This document shows positions 9,995 through 22,997 of a stretch of DNA of 64,000 nucleotides, piece by piece (positions within the stretch are counted from its first letter, which is position 1; every line of letters starts with the position of its first letter). The position numbers and the translations under genes are program-made. Source of the DNA: Annona cherimola (lineage: Eukaryota > Streptophyta > Magnoliopsida > Magnoliales > Annonaceae); NCBI GenBank assembly GCA_030490835.1, contig CM059972.1, positions 33,893,452-33,957,451 on the forward strand. The letters are read 5' to 3'. Below the pieces are notes generated by a model. The model had not been told where the DNA came from and did no database searches. It saw only the letters and a program-made list of their open reading frames with translations.

Positions 9995-12900
9995 TGTGAA
10001 ACCCCAACCTAAGTAGAACTCAAATGTATGCACTGAACATATACATATGATTTATATGTGAATTAAATGAATTTTGGATGATTTTTGTGAATTATGCGAC
10101 ATTTTGAATTAAGGTTTTCATTGGAAACAGTGATTAAAAATTTAATTGTCGGAGCCCAAAGTGAGTCGGTATGACCTGAGGGGATTAATGAGGATTTAAA
10201 GGTGACAATGTATCATGAATAATCATGTTAAAAATCATGATTTAATTTATGGAGACTAAAATGCAATTATGAAATTAAGGTGAAAATTGATAAAAAAAAA
10301 TTCATAATTCGAAGTTCACAAAGAGGATTTCGATGAAATTTGAAAGGTAAGCTCATGACGGTGGGCCCAATCATGTGAATGGATTGGATTATGAAAATCA
10401 TGATGGGATTAAGGCAATGATTAATCATTTTTAGCCTACACTCCAAGGACAAATTCAAGTGATCATAACTTGAGTTGAAAAACTCAGTTTGAGACGAAAC
10501 TCGAGCGAGATGGATAAATCGATGAGATAAGAAATATGGTGGGAATGGATTAAGATAATTATCAAGGGATTTGCTAAATCACAAAAGGACGAAACCCATT
10601 TATGGAGGAAAAGACAAAGCAATTAAGCATGGGGTTGAGGTGGCAAGAGATGGGTGGATTAGCACCCAAAAATCAGATTTTTTGATTTTTTTAATCCTAA
10701 AATGTCCATGTAATTAGCCTAACCTCTAGCATAGTTAATGAGGGATTAAATGGGCTGGAAATATTAGCCAAAAAATGCCAAAATTGGCAACAAGGTGGAC
10801 GTCCCATGTGTGGACAGCAACATGTCCATTTAATGCTTGATTTTGGTGATTTTTCTTCAAGATAATTACCCAATTTTACTTGGGTAAAAATTAACCAAGT
10901 GTTAAGGGATAAGTGCACATTTATGAGGACTTCAAATGGGATCAAAAAGGGAACATAATTGCTGGAAAATTCCAGCAACAAACCGAAGTGGATGTCCATA
11001 GCAAGAGAGGAAGAGAAAAGAGAGGAAACTGAGGAAAAAAAATCAGCAAGCCCCACACGACCACAGCAGCAAGGAAAGGGATAAAATAAAAGGAAGAGAA
11101 GAAGGAAAAAGGGAAGGAAAAGCTTGGTAGCAAGCTCGGGAAGCTCGGGGCAAAGATTCAACCAAATCGGGTAGGTACCCGTTGAGTTTAAGTCTTCCAA
11201 ATTCCAAATTTTCTTCTTGATTTTGAACCATAATTTAAATTCATAAAAGATCACTTAAAGAACATGTTATGATACCCTTAAATTGGTGATTTAATGAAAA
11301 TTAAATGGCATAAATGAAAGCAAGCATTCAAGGGAGTTAAATGGGTACTAAGATGTGATTTTTGGTGAAAATCACCACTTGAACCCTCTTGAATCGATAT
11401 AAAATGTTGCTGCATGAGTTGAGAATCATGATTAGGATATAAATCATGATTTAATGTAAGTCATATGATGATTTATGAATAAGCTGCTGATTTTATAAGG
11501 TATGGAACTTAGGGTTGCATATATGACTTGATTTTTCCATTTTTATGTTAAAAATGGAATGGAAATGAGATTAAATGATTTATAGAAGTTATGTAGGGTA
11601 AAATACCCTATAATTAGGGTACTTTGGATGCTCAAAAGTATTTAGGAAGATAAGCCCCAAATCTGATTTTTATGAATTTTATGAAAAGATGTCCAAATGG
11701 GGTGAAAACGGTACCCGAAATGGGTGAGTAAGTTGCTGTATGGAAACCATTTAATTATGGAATTAAAATATGTGTTAATACCCTGAATTTGGGTTAGGAA
11801 AAGTTGTATTAACTGCTGAAAATTCGGAATTATGAAATTGCTTAGGGTTAAGTACCGAAAGATACGTTGAAAGTGTGAAAAATGGGTTCAAAAGTTGCTG
11901 TTTTGGAATTCTATGATTAGTGGATTAAAATTCCATAAAAATACCATAAATAAAGTGTTAAGTAAGGATGTTAATCATGCTGAATTATGGACTAAGTTTC
12001 TGAATTGAAAAATGTTATGAAATGCATCATATATGTGTTGTGAAATGGGTATATGTGGAAGGATGGTCATGCATAAGTGGTAAATGACTTATGTAAATTG
12101 ATTTTGTGCAAAAATTGATGAAAATATGATAAATTTCATGAATATATTACTTTTTAGATGTATGATGTTAATATCAAATTTTCGAATTAATTAATGAGGA
12201 TTAAGGCAACAACGTGTGCTTAAAATAAGCACCGATGTGTAAAATTTTTGGAAAATAAGGGGAAAATAGTATATGGAAGGTAATGAGCCATTAAATAATG
12301 ATTATTAAATGATTGTTAAGTGATTGAATGATTACCCTACTTATGGAATTAAATGTGATGTGTAGTAGCCCATGTAATGTACAAGCATGTGCTATATGTG
12401 CATAACGACTTGAGAAGTCAAAAGAATTATGTATGTTAATAAAAATGGGTTGAAAAACTAAGTTGAATGCAAAAAAAAAATATATATGAATGTTATATCG
12501 TTCTCATGTAGGCAAGGGCAAAGAAAAGGCAGATTCAGAAAGCTAACGTGAGACAGGTAAGCAAGCAGCTTTCTAAATGAGTTTCGTTTTAAATGGTTTC
12601 TACGGTATTTAAGGATGATCATTCCTTGTCTATATGCGTATTGAAATGTTATTTCTATTGAAATAAATGATTGCTTATTGTTTCACAATTATTCATGAAA
12701 AGTGATGAAGTATGGATTTGAAACAATGTTTCATAGAGATAATGGTTAAAAGGGATGGTGCAAGGAATTCTCTTCATGATAATGACAAGTTCCATGTGTA
12801 AGAGGTATATAATGCCGGGGTGACTAAAAGTCATGCATAGAATGGAAATCAAGTAGGCTAGTCGAGGTAGTAAGTGGACAAGGAGTTCCCCTTGACGTTG

Positions 12901-13616
12901 CCAAGTTGGAAGGTCTGGCGCCAAGGATGGAAAGGATCATGTGATGGAAAAATGTTCCCCGAGCTAGCGTAGCCTCACATGAAGGATAATGTTATGAATG
13001 GAAATGATGCATTTGCACATCCAAAGTTTATGAAAAGTTTATGAAAGTTTTATAAAAAGATTTCTGCTCCACAGGTAGTTGATCACTTGCTAAGTATCTC
13101 CTACCTAATGAAAAGAAATGCTTTTAAATAATGTTGCCTTCAAAATGAAATGCCTATAAAATATACAGTTTTCTTATTGAGTTTCAACTCATGTTTTCGT
13201 TTTCCAAACCCAAAGACAAGTGAAAGAAGAGACCTAGCAAAGGAGCAAGAGCTGACCATTGAAGAAATGGAATAACATTATAAGTTTTCATGTTTGTGAA
13301 AAACTTAAGTTGGATGGTTGTAAACTAATTTGATGTTTTATGTTGACATCTATGGATAATATATGCAGTGACATCTGATTTATGAGAAAGTTTGAAAAAT
13401 ATCATGAATATCATGTTTAGTTACGAAATTATTGGGTGGAAATGAACTAAACATGCATGAGATGGAAGAATAGAAGAAAATAAATTCCTAAGGAACCATA
13501 TTTAATTGGATAAATATCCGTTAAAACCCACCATGTGACAGGACAACAATCCTGATCACATTTACCAGTCGATAGATCCCGAGGTAAGGTTGTGACGCTC
13601 GGGCTGGGGCGTCATA
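9995..13616 (+). repeat. 3' LTR of gypsy element B, 3622 bp
   Basis: Starts TGTGAAACCCC and ends GGCGTCATA, where the last CACA has become CATA. It is followed by the TTAGG target copy. It is 124 bp longer than the 5' LTR, mostly because of the segment near 12015-12135. Confidence 0.93.
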
Positions 13617-16600
13617 TTAGGTCAATGGTTATGAATGTTGTTTAAAGTTATCAATTTAAGACAGTGTAGATTAATATTATTGAAGTAACACAATGAGGAT
13701 GGAAAAACATTAGTATGCCATGAAAAAGTAGTTAAATTTCATAATGTGATTAATGGAGATTAGAGGCTAATTATAGAGCCAAGTTGGAAAATATTGAAAA
13801 ATTCATAACTTGATGGCCTTAAGGCGGATTAAAGTGAAAATTGAGGGGGAAGCACATAATTTCATGCTTAATCACATGGAAAATTTTTATTTTAAAAATT
13901 TTGATGATAATTGATCATCACCGTCCAAAATTTAAAATGATCACAACTTGAGTTAGAAAGATCGGATTGAGATGAAATTTGAAATGGACAGTTAAATTTA
14001 TGAGATCAAGCTTTTGAAAGGATTTGATCAAGAAAATGATGATGGTATTAGGCTTGAATGAAATTGGATTAATGCTTTTGACTTTTTACACCAAAAAGTG
14101 ATTAGCATTTATGTTTAAAATGAGTAAAATAATCAAATGAATAAAGACAAAATTGAGGAGTCGAAAGGAGGTAAATTGTAGGATATTTTATGAATTATTA
14201 AAAATAAGAAAATTCCTGCGATGATCTCATAAATAAATGCTAATTTAAATAGCTCAAAGGAGCATAGCTTATGTGGCAGGTACAGACGTCCAAACAGTCT
14301 ATTAAGTGGGATTTTGTGAAATATTTTTTAATAAAATATATGCCCAAAGTCAGCTATGAGTTAATGAGGATAAATGTGCATTTAATTATGATGGCAATTC
14401 ATGATTAAAAGCCTTAGATCTGGATCGTTGAAACAAATTAATTAATGGATAGTAAGATTTTAGGTAGATGATGTGGGTGGTATGACAGCCTTTATGATAT
14501 TTATGATTTTTTTAATTATGCTAAAATGACTCTTAGTGAGCTAAATAACTAGGCAATTAAATGACCAATTAATTAAAGCTGCACCATGGTGAAAAATGAC
14601 AAAATTAGCTGCTGAAAAGGGACGTATACGGGCACATAAAAAATGGAGCAGCAATGTGGATCGTCCAAACAGCTAGAAATCTGATTTTTTTAAATTTTCT
14701 AAAAATGATAAATGCATGCCTAATTAGCCTACATATTAGCGTATATAAATATGCATTAAAAAGGCTGAAAATTTTGTTGAAAAAAAATGAAAAAGTGGCT
14801 GCTACAAATGACGTGATCAATGGACAGATTTGAGATCAGTTAATGTATTGGATAATTGCTAAATTTTTATTTAAGAAAAATGTAATTTAAATGGTCCACA
14901 ATTTTCCATGTTAGCTAAGGAGATAAAAATTCATTAGAATAATCACAAATGATGTGGCAGTGGGGTCCATTAGCTGGAAATTCCAGTTACTTCTCAAAGG
15001 GGGAAGTCCATATGCATGGGTATGAACTTAGAAAATTTCAAAAGGTGGAAAACTCATTCTCCATCAGCTGAATGTCCTCTCCTAGCAAATTTTAATCCAA
15101 GAACAAGGGAAGAAAAAGGAAAAGAAAAGGAGGAATTAAGCTAAGGAAATTAGCTTAAGAAGTTGAGTTTAAGTGCTACTCAATCCAAGTAAGTATACAC
15201 TTGAGTTTGAATCAGTTTTATCTAGTTTTTCTAACTCAATTTATGAGATGTGAATATTATTCATAATGAATCCTTAAATGAGGATTTACGATGCCCTTAA
15301 TTAGGTTATTAAATGGGAATTTAATGGCAAGTATGTGATTAAGGGATTCAAGTGAAAGAAGAGGGTGATTAGTGTTGATTTGAGCTCTTAAACTAGCTGA
15401 AAACTTGCTTTAAATTCTATGTAATGTTGCTATTTTATTAATTTGAAATGATTACATGATAATTCATGATTATATGTTGAATATATGTTGAATTTAGCAT
15501 GATTTACGAATTTTAGAAGGAAGGCTAATTAGGGTTATTCTTAAGACCCGAATTTCATATTTAAATGTTAAAAATGATATATGAAGTAGTTCAAATAAAT
15601 TATGGATGAATTATAGGATAAAATACCGTAAACATAGGGTACTTTGGACATGAAAAAGGGCTTAGTAAGGACTGCCCAAAATCAGATTTTTAAAGGGTTA
15701 ATAAGTGGACGTCCAAAGGAGGGGTAAAAAGGTACATGAAAAGTTGCTATTTTGTAAGCAACCTATATATGGATTTTAAATATGTGAAAATACCCTGAAT
15801 TTGGGTTAAGAAAAGTGGAATTAATTGCTGTAATCAAATGGTTAAAAATCTGTTTAGATTTGAGTATCAAAAGAGACGTTTAAAGGTACATCAAAAGTTG
15901 CTGTTTTTGGAACCCTGAAATTAGTGGATTGAAAATCCGTGAAAATATACTAAATAAGTGTTAATTGAGGTGTATAATCATGCTGAATTAGAATCCAAGT
16001 TGCTAATTTGAAAAATTTTAAGAACCACATGAATTATGTGTTGAGAAATGAACATATGTGAAGTAATGAGTATGGAAAATTAATAAATGAGTTATGTAAA
16101 TTGCTAAAATGCAAAAATGAATAAAATATGATGAAAACATGTGAAATGTATTTCTGTTTTGATAACCCCAAAATTTGAGATCAATATATGGGGTTTAGGG
16201 CATTAATTAGGTGCTTTAAAATAGGCACAATATGTGAATTATGAAAAATATGTAAAAAATGACAAGTTAGAAGTTTATTACTTCATATGATGTCTAATGA
16301 ATGATTAATGAATATGTTATGACATGTAAAAATGTTACCCTAAATATGAAAATTGAATGTGGGATGTAATGAATGATTGATATATATAGGTGTGTTATGT
16401 ACATATACCCGACTTGGGATTCAAGCGGGCTATGAATATTTATGAAAATGGGTTGGAAAACTAAGTGAATGCAAGCAAATGAAATTTACATGAATGCTAT
16501 GTCATTCTATCATGTATAGGCAAAGAAAAAGAAAAAGTTGACCAAGAAAGCTCTCGTGAACAAGGTAAGCAAGCCAATTTTCTAAATAGTTTTTATTTCT

Positions 16601-17620
16601 TAAATTACTCTGAAATAATTGCAAATGATGTTTTAACTGATTTTATTGGTTTAGCAAATGTTATTTGAAATTTATTTCTAAATTCTTTAAGGACGGTCAT
16701 TCCTTAGTTCACTATGTATTGATAATTGATTTACATAACTGCTTTATTAAATATGAAAATTACTGCTTTATGAGATAATGCAAAGAAAATTATGCAAGCA
16801 TGTTATGAATAAATTCATGTGCACAATGCATGAGGTCCACCTTAAAGGTGTAAGTGGACCGATTGTCCCCCTTTGGTGTGGCCGAGTTGGTAAGATAGGC
16901 CAAGGGCTGGTGGCGCCTCCTTGGATGGGAGAAAATGAAGACGAATGGTCGCCTAGCTAGCTTCCATCCTAAGAGATCATAATTCATTCATCACTTTGTC
17001 ATGATATATCCCTGAGGGCGTATATTGTTGCTTTCCATAATGATTGTAAATAAAAGATTTCTGCTCCGCAGGTAGTTGATCACTTGATAAGTGTCTCTAG
17101 TGAATTGAGAGAAACACTTTTAAAAAATATTGCTTTTGAAATGATTTGTCTGAAAATATAAATAAAGCTTGCTTATTGAGTGTACAACTCACATTTTGTT
17201 TTCCAAACCCATAGACAGGTGAAGAAATATAAGAGATGAGGAGCATGAACTAGGCATGAAGAATGTGGAGACCCTATGAAATTTTAATATGTGATGTTTG
17301 TGGTTAATGGAATGTAATGTGACTTAACATTTATGATCTATGTAATGTTTTGTATTTTATGAACATGCGAATTATGAATGATGGGCATGTTAGAAAATTT
17401 TATGATTATATAAAAAAATGTGTATATTAGGTCAAAGATGACATGAAAGAGGATTTGATGGAAAAATAATATGAAATCAATTAGTAATAAGCTGTAAATA
17501 ATCGGATAAATATCAGTTAAATCCCACCGTGTGACAGGGCAACAATCCTGATCACGTTTACCAGTCAATAATGATCCCGATGTAAGGCTCAGGGCGTGGC
17601 GCTCGGTTGGGGGCACCACA
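13617..17620 (+). repeat. Remainder of 3' LTR of gypsy element A
   Basis: This resumes the LTR interrupted at 4414. The body is a diverged relative of the element B LTR. Shared landmarks are the purine-rich part near 15100, the CTCCGCAGGTAGTTGATCAC block near 17066, and the GTGACAGGGCAACAATCCTG block near 17531. It ends GGGGGCACCACA near 17620. Together with 4303-4414 the LTR is about 4.1 kb, longer than those of element B. There is no gene in it; the ORFs at 14605-14820 and 16778-16987 are chance openings. Confidence 0.8.
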
Positions 17621-19180
17621 CACGAATAGGACAAACGAAAATATCCAGTTACAAGAGGACTCACAAAAGCTTGCAGAGTGGCTTTGAAATGACTATACAT
17701 GAAAAAAGTTGTGATAACCATGAGGAAAAGGCTATAGAACTTGGAAAGTCTTGTTGCTAACAATTGAAATGAAAGCAAGGTTGACCAACGGCGGTAAGAA
17801 ATGCAACATCAAATAAAAAAAATGGACAACCATAAGATCCTCTAGTAGTAGTACACAAAATAGTAAGAGGAGAATTTGTAAGCTAATAGGAGACAATAGA
17901 TAAAAATTTTAAAGCAAAATAAAAAAAGAAATAGGAAATAGATCATTGGTGAGCTTGGCCATCCCATGAAAGGTGCAGAATGGAGCACCAATTATTTCAT
18001 AAAGACCCACCCCAAACCCAATGTTCTCTACAGCAAGTGGGGAGATTTAATAAACAAAAGCTGTAGTGAAAGCCAACAAATTCTGACCCAAAATCCAAAA
18101 GAGAGAAGGGCAATGAAAAGGCAAAAAGAATCAAAATAGAGAGGAGAATTTAAAAAGGCAAAAAGGGCCTGAAATTGCATGATATTTGAGTTACACATGC
18201 ATACGAATCCTTCATCCCAGCCATGCCTAGTACTCTCTAGCCAAGTGCCAAAATAAAAAAATTCAATCAACGGCCTAAGGCTAATCGAAGCAGAGGAACA
18301 GGGATTCAACACAAGGCTTCCATTGAAGGAAGGTGTAGCAGGTAAAAAAGCAGAGATGAGGAGGAGGTTTTCATTTGTAACTATTGCTTTTGCTCTGATG
18401 ATGATGTGACCCCATGTAAGATGTTGGTGTCTTGAAATGAAAACAAAGAGAAATAGCCACAAGGCAGTTGATGTGTCATATATCACTTGGAAAGTGATCG
18501 ATAATTGCTCAAAAGAATCGCTGGAATGAGTTGTGGAATTGCTGTAGCTATCTTGGCTCCTGTGCTATAAATCACCGAAGGAACTGCTAACAATTACCAT
18601 GGACTTAAGACTACATGCTCTCTAAATACCCATGAAACTTCACCTGAAATGCCTATAAATAGAGGCCTTGGCCTCATTTGGAAAACATAACTCTCACAAG
18701 AGCTCCTCCTTATGCGCTTTCTCTCAAACTTCTCGCTTGGATTTCCCTTAGCCCCTTAGAGCGTCCCCAACCTAATTTTTATGATTTTAGCAATCAAATT
18801 ATGATGGATTTACACGATAAATCATATTCTTATTTTAACAAGGGATTTTTATATGAACTAATGCTGTTACTTTGCCCTTACATGTCGAATACGCATGATC
18901 CATAGGACCCATTAAGTGGTTGGACCTATGGACATGTAAAATTTAAAACAGGTAAAATTGCCTCACATTAAGAAGCTTTGAATACTCTCTTCTTAAGGCG
19001 AATTAGGACCATGTACATCTGTTGTGATTTGGACATGTGTAAATTTCATGCAGCCTACATTTGAAGACAAGATGGGTGATTCCAACCCACGTCATTGCAT
19101 TCGCCCCTGTTCGACCCATTTTAATTCAATGGCCCATTCAGGTCCACTTTCTATTTGGCATGAATGTTTTAATCTCTCTA
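17621..19180. other. Unassigned region between LTR A and older repeats
   Basis: I recognise no gene here. A 152-codon open frame on the minus strand (18028-18486) has no motif I know. A TATA-like CTATAAATAGAGGCC near 18654, followed by a CT-rich stretch, looks like an LTR or gene promoter, but no coding exon follows. Confidence 0.3.
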
Positions 19181-19184
19181 CAAG

Positions 19185-20860
19185 TGCATGGGCAATAGAT
19201 TATAGTACATAAAATATCGATCACATAGGGAATTAGGGACTCAAGAAGTTAGATTTAAATACTTTATAACCAAAACCTAGAAAATGAGATAGGAAGAAAA
19301 ATAAAATAACAAGAAGAAATTTGATCTTAAGAGCGTAGAATGGGGATTAGAAATCACAGGATGAAAGTACTTAGAGTCTAGGAATTCACATGCATCTTCT
19401 GCAATGGATATATGACATGCTTATTTAATCCGAATATTATGTGTTAAAGGAAAACAAATTAAATTATACTTGCACCTTGTTTTGAAACTTGCAAGGTGTA
19501 ACTCTAAATTTTTTCTTAACCATCTATTCTCATGGGATTAAATCAATTAGAATTAATTAAGTTCTGAGACTACTTATGGAATTTCTCAAGGTCATCATGT
19601 CTATTTCATGGTCTTATACGTCCGAGTTTAAATCTTGATTATAGTATATTAAATTTTCGCCTCTCAATTCCTTCACTTAATATATGGTAATCATTGCCAA
19701 AGTATAAGCCTTCATAGCAAGCAAGCATTAAATCACAAAATATTAAATTAAAATACAATATTCTTCATATATAAATCAAAACCACAATATCCACTGCATT
19801 ATGCACATACTACATCCTAAAATCTTAGATTAATGGCTTGTCTTACATGTATATAATAGAAATCAAACATAGAACAATATTGCATTCAAAGTTCATCACA
19901 AACAAGACAGTCAAATCAAAAGAAAAGAAGAAAAGGAAAGCTTGTTGATTGGAAGCTCCAATGGTGCCTTCAACGCTTCAAGCAACTCATCGCCTCCATC
20001 CTTGCTTCATACTCTTCACTTTTTCTTACCCTTAGACCTCAACCTTAGCTTTAAAGAGGTTCTAAGATGCCTTAGGGTGTTCCCATGAGTTGTTTATATA
20101 GAGTACAAGAGGAGAACTTGCACATAGAGTCTGCATTATGTAGATTTTGCGCATCTAGAGAGGGACACGACCTGGCCGGTGTTAGGTTCCAACAATGAGC
20201 AATTTTTTTACAATTTTACAAGGTTCTTACTTATTTCACCCCGATTCACCTAGGAACTTTCATGACACATTCTACGCTACCTCAATCATCATTTTAACTC
20301 CTTTCAAATCTTCAAAATTGTCAAATTAAATATAGTCTTAGTCCTTAAGCTTTTAATTTCTCAAAATAGACGCATGTTACATTGCAATGAGAAGACTAGC
20401 TTCAACTAGCCATAATTTTTTATTCGAGAGGAGTTACGGGAGACACAACATATTAACAGAAAGCATTTTTTGAGATTGTCGATGTGGCAATTAGGACACA
20501 ACTATGTTGAGCTTATTTTCAATGTCGAAATCTACTTTTTGTGTGATTTAGGCACCAAATTTGCACATGCTTTCCTGCTTTTCACAAATTGCATCGATTG
20601 TGACTTTTTACACAAAACTAAGCTTAATTAACCAAAATATGATTCAAATCATCTTAAACACTCAAATTATCATAGAATTATAATCTAAAATAAATAGTAT
20701 GAAAGTGACTTAATAGCACGAATGCATGTGATTTGGATTTTAGCTTGCTAGGGATGCTTTCTTTACCTACGAAAGTCATGCAGAACTAAGCATGCAATAT
20801 TCAAAGTTTAAATTTACCATAAAAAAAATTCAAAGTTGAAATTTTCCCTGTTTTGATGGT
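19185..20860 (-). repeat. Possible old gypsy-type LTR remnant
   Basis: Read on the minus strand, this has features I associate with LTRs of Tat/Athila-like gypsy elements: an AATTCCCTATGTGATCGAT box (plus strand near 19215), a GGCCAGGTCGTGTCCC block (plus near 20162) and a TATATAAACA-like box near 20090. No coding region or clean ends were found, so the class is a guess. Confidence 0.35.
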
Positions 20861-20879
20861 AAACAAGTGTCGAAGACGG

Positions 20880-21030
20880 GCATAGATTATTTAAATTTAT
20901 AAATCACTAATAATGTCCAATATGTAATATGTAATCACTCAAAAGTCTTACTAAATATTTATAAATCACTAATAATGTCCAATATGTAATATTCTTCATT
21001 TGGGTATAGATTATTTAAATTTATTAGACT
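20880..21030 (+). repeat. Local tandem duplication of about 50-60 bp
   Basis: The phrase ATAAATCACTAATAATGTCC with AATATGTAATAT occurs near 20899 and 20961. Its flank ATAGATTATTTAAATTTAT occurs near 20883 and 21006. This is a small, imperfect local duplication next to the copia insertion site. Confidence 0.75.
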
Positions 21031-21043
21031 ATCATTTATTGAG

Positions 21044-21048
21044 AGCAT
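21044..21048. other. Target site duplication AGCAT (left copy)
   Basis: AGCAT directly precedes the LTR start at 21049 and recurs at 31616-31620 directly after the other LTR. Confidence 0.95.
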
Positions 21049-22657
21049 TGTTGGTCCCGAGTTAATGGCAAAACCCAAGAGGGGAGGGGTGAATTGGGTA
21101 TTTAAAAATTTATAACTTAAACAGAAATTTAACCCCGGATTCATCCAGTCCCCTTAATGAAGAATCGTAATGGAAAGCAATATAATGTAAAGAGCAGATA
21201 AATAAATCAAACACGCAGGATTTTTATAGTGGTTCGGGCAACCTCCCTACTCCACTCTTCCAAGCTCACACTCCTTGTGACTTGGGTTCCACTATTGTAT
21301 TCTCAATACAATTAGAGCCACTGCTCTCTTCTAGATTCCAGCTCTAGGTGGCATCAACAAAACACAGCACAAGTAGGTGATGAGTCACACTCCAATCACA
21401 CACTACTTTGCTTATACTTGATCTTAGTTCCTCAAACTAAATCAAGTTTAACACATACAACAGAAAGAATAGGAAAACTACACTTTACAGATGTGTAGCA
21501 GCAATTAGGCGCATAGAAGAACTTGAAGAGTTGGCTTTGAAGATTCTGAAATGAAGCTCTTGCAGTTTGAAGTAGAGTTCTTCTTCTTTGAGTGACTTGA
21601 TCTCTTTTTGAGCTCTTGAATGTAGTAGTTAAGCACACTTAATGATTCTCCGCTGCTTCCCTCGTCCATCTTGAATGCTATTTATAATTTTGGAGGGAAT
21701 CCAAACGTTAGAGGGTAGGTGGCGCGCATTTAATGCGCCAACGTTCAAATAAATTCCGACCGTTGTGACCCAAGTCACATGTGGAGTCGACTTGGCCTGC
21801 GACTTGGATTCCAAGTCGCACCTGGAGTCGACCTCGTGTGCGACTCCAGTTCTTCAGAGTTCTAAGTCCGAGTCTGGGTCAACATGGCCTTCAGTCTTCA
21901 ACTCAAGTCGATCCTGGAGTCGACTTGGGTTGCGACTTGGCTTGGTCTTTTGCAAAAACACCTTGATCCTCTTGAACTGTCTTGAACTTTGTAAAATTGG
22001 TCTTCATGACTTGGGTGTTGCTTCATTTGGAATAAGCTTGAAGATTAGCTTTGGACTTGATAGACTTGATTTGAACTTTGAGTATTAAGCTTTGCTTTTG
22101 ATCTTCAAGAAACTTTAGTTGCTTTTTGAGAATGAACTTTGCATCCTATTTGGATTTGATAAATTTCAAATGGATTCTTGAAATAAGCTTGAAACTTCAA
22201 TCTTCAAGTCTGAACTCCTCAAGTCGAAGTTGGAGTCGACCTCGTCTGCGACTTCGCCCAAGTCGCACCTGGAGTCGACTTCGCCTGCGACTTCGTTATG
22301 TTCGTTTCCACTTTTCAACTCTGGATGCCTGAAGTCGATGCTGGAGTCGACTTCGTCTGCGACTTGGTTTCCTAAGTCGCACCTGGAGTCGACTTGGCCT
22401 GCGACTTCATTTGCTTGTTTTCTATTTTCAATGCTATCCACCTTTTGCCATTTGAAGTCGCTTGTGAAGTCGACTTAGGTATCGACTTCACCCCAAGTCG
22501 AAGTCCAAGTCGACTTGGTAATCGACTTGACTTCTTTGTTTTACTTAAACACTTGGCAAACTCATTAGTACCCTTTATATACTCAAATTAGTCTTTGTTT
22601 AATCATCAAAACTTATGCTTTGGTCAATTTGTTTTGTTTGGAACATTGTTTCCAACA
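21049..22657 (-). repeat. 3' LTR of the complete copia element, 1609 bp
   Basis: On the plus strand it runs from TGTTGGTCCCGAG to GTTTCCAACA. It has about nine GTCGAC dyads in U3 (21780-22520), a TATAAATA box on the minus strand at 21679-21686, and a GCGCATTTAATGCGC near-palindrome near 21723. Confidence 0.96.
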
Positions 22658-22671
22658 ATCTCCCCCTTTTT
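22658..22671 (-). other. Polypurine tract next to the 3' LTR
   Basis: On the minus strand the motif reads AAAAAGGGGGAGAT and abuts the LTR. It matches the tract at 1623-1636. Confidence 0.92.
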
Positions 22672-22976
22672 GATGATTGACAAAACTACATTTGAGTTGA
22701 TACCTTTCAAAACATTAATCATGTTCATATATAATTTTTGAAAAACAAAGCATTGTCCTTGGTACTTTCAAACATATAGTTCAGAGCTTTTCAAACCATT
22801 ATCATAGAAAATATATTCAGAGCATTACTTTCATATCATTCATATCATTCAAGCATATTAATCATTGCAAGCATAACACAACTTTCATATATGTATCAAG
22901 TTTCAAAATACAATGTAAAACAAAAATGAAACCTATACAAATTACCCAACCCGAAAAGAAAACGCTCAAACCTATC

Positions 22977-22992
22977 TTTTCTCCCCCTTTTT
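22977..22992 (-). other. Internal polypurine tract (iPPT)
   Basis: On the minus strand it reads AAAAAGGGGGAGAAAA. It begins 5 bases after the stop of the extra ORF and about 320 bp before the LTR-proximal tract. The same layout occurs at 1225-1240. Confidence 0.75.
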
Positions 22993-22997
22993 GTCAA

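Larger units (their letters stand above)
4415..13616 (+). mobile_element. Internally deleted Ty3/gypsy element B with long LTRs
   Basis: A 9.2-kb element flanked by TTAGG on both sides. Order: 5' LTR (3498 bp), primer site, decayed gag, a short pol remnant, polypurine tract, 3' LTR (3622 bp). The internal part is only about 2.1 kb because most of protease, reverse transcriptase, RNase H and integrase is gone, so it could only move with help from an intact relative. The LTRs differ by roughly 8% over their first 200 bp by eye, so it is much older than the copia element at 21049. Confidence 0.92.

Noticed and set aside
17338..17778. 146-codon minus-strand ORF across the end of LTR A
   Set aside because: It spans an LTR boundary, so it cannot be a real old gene. 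The openness is due to AT-rich sequence.
18028..18486. 152-codon minus-strand ORF
   Set aside because: No recognisable domain, odd hydrophobic composition, no neighbouring exon and no conserved copy in the window.
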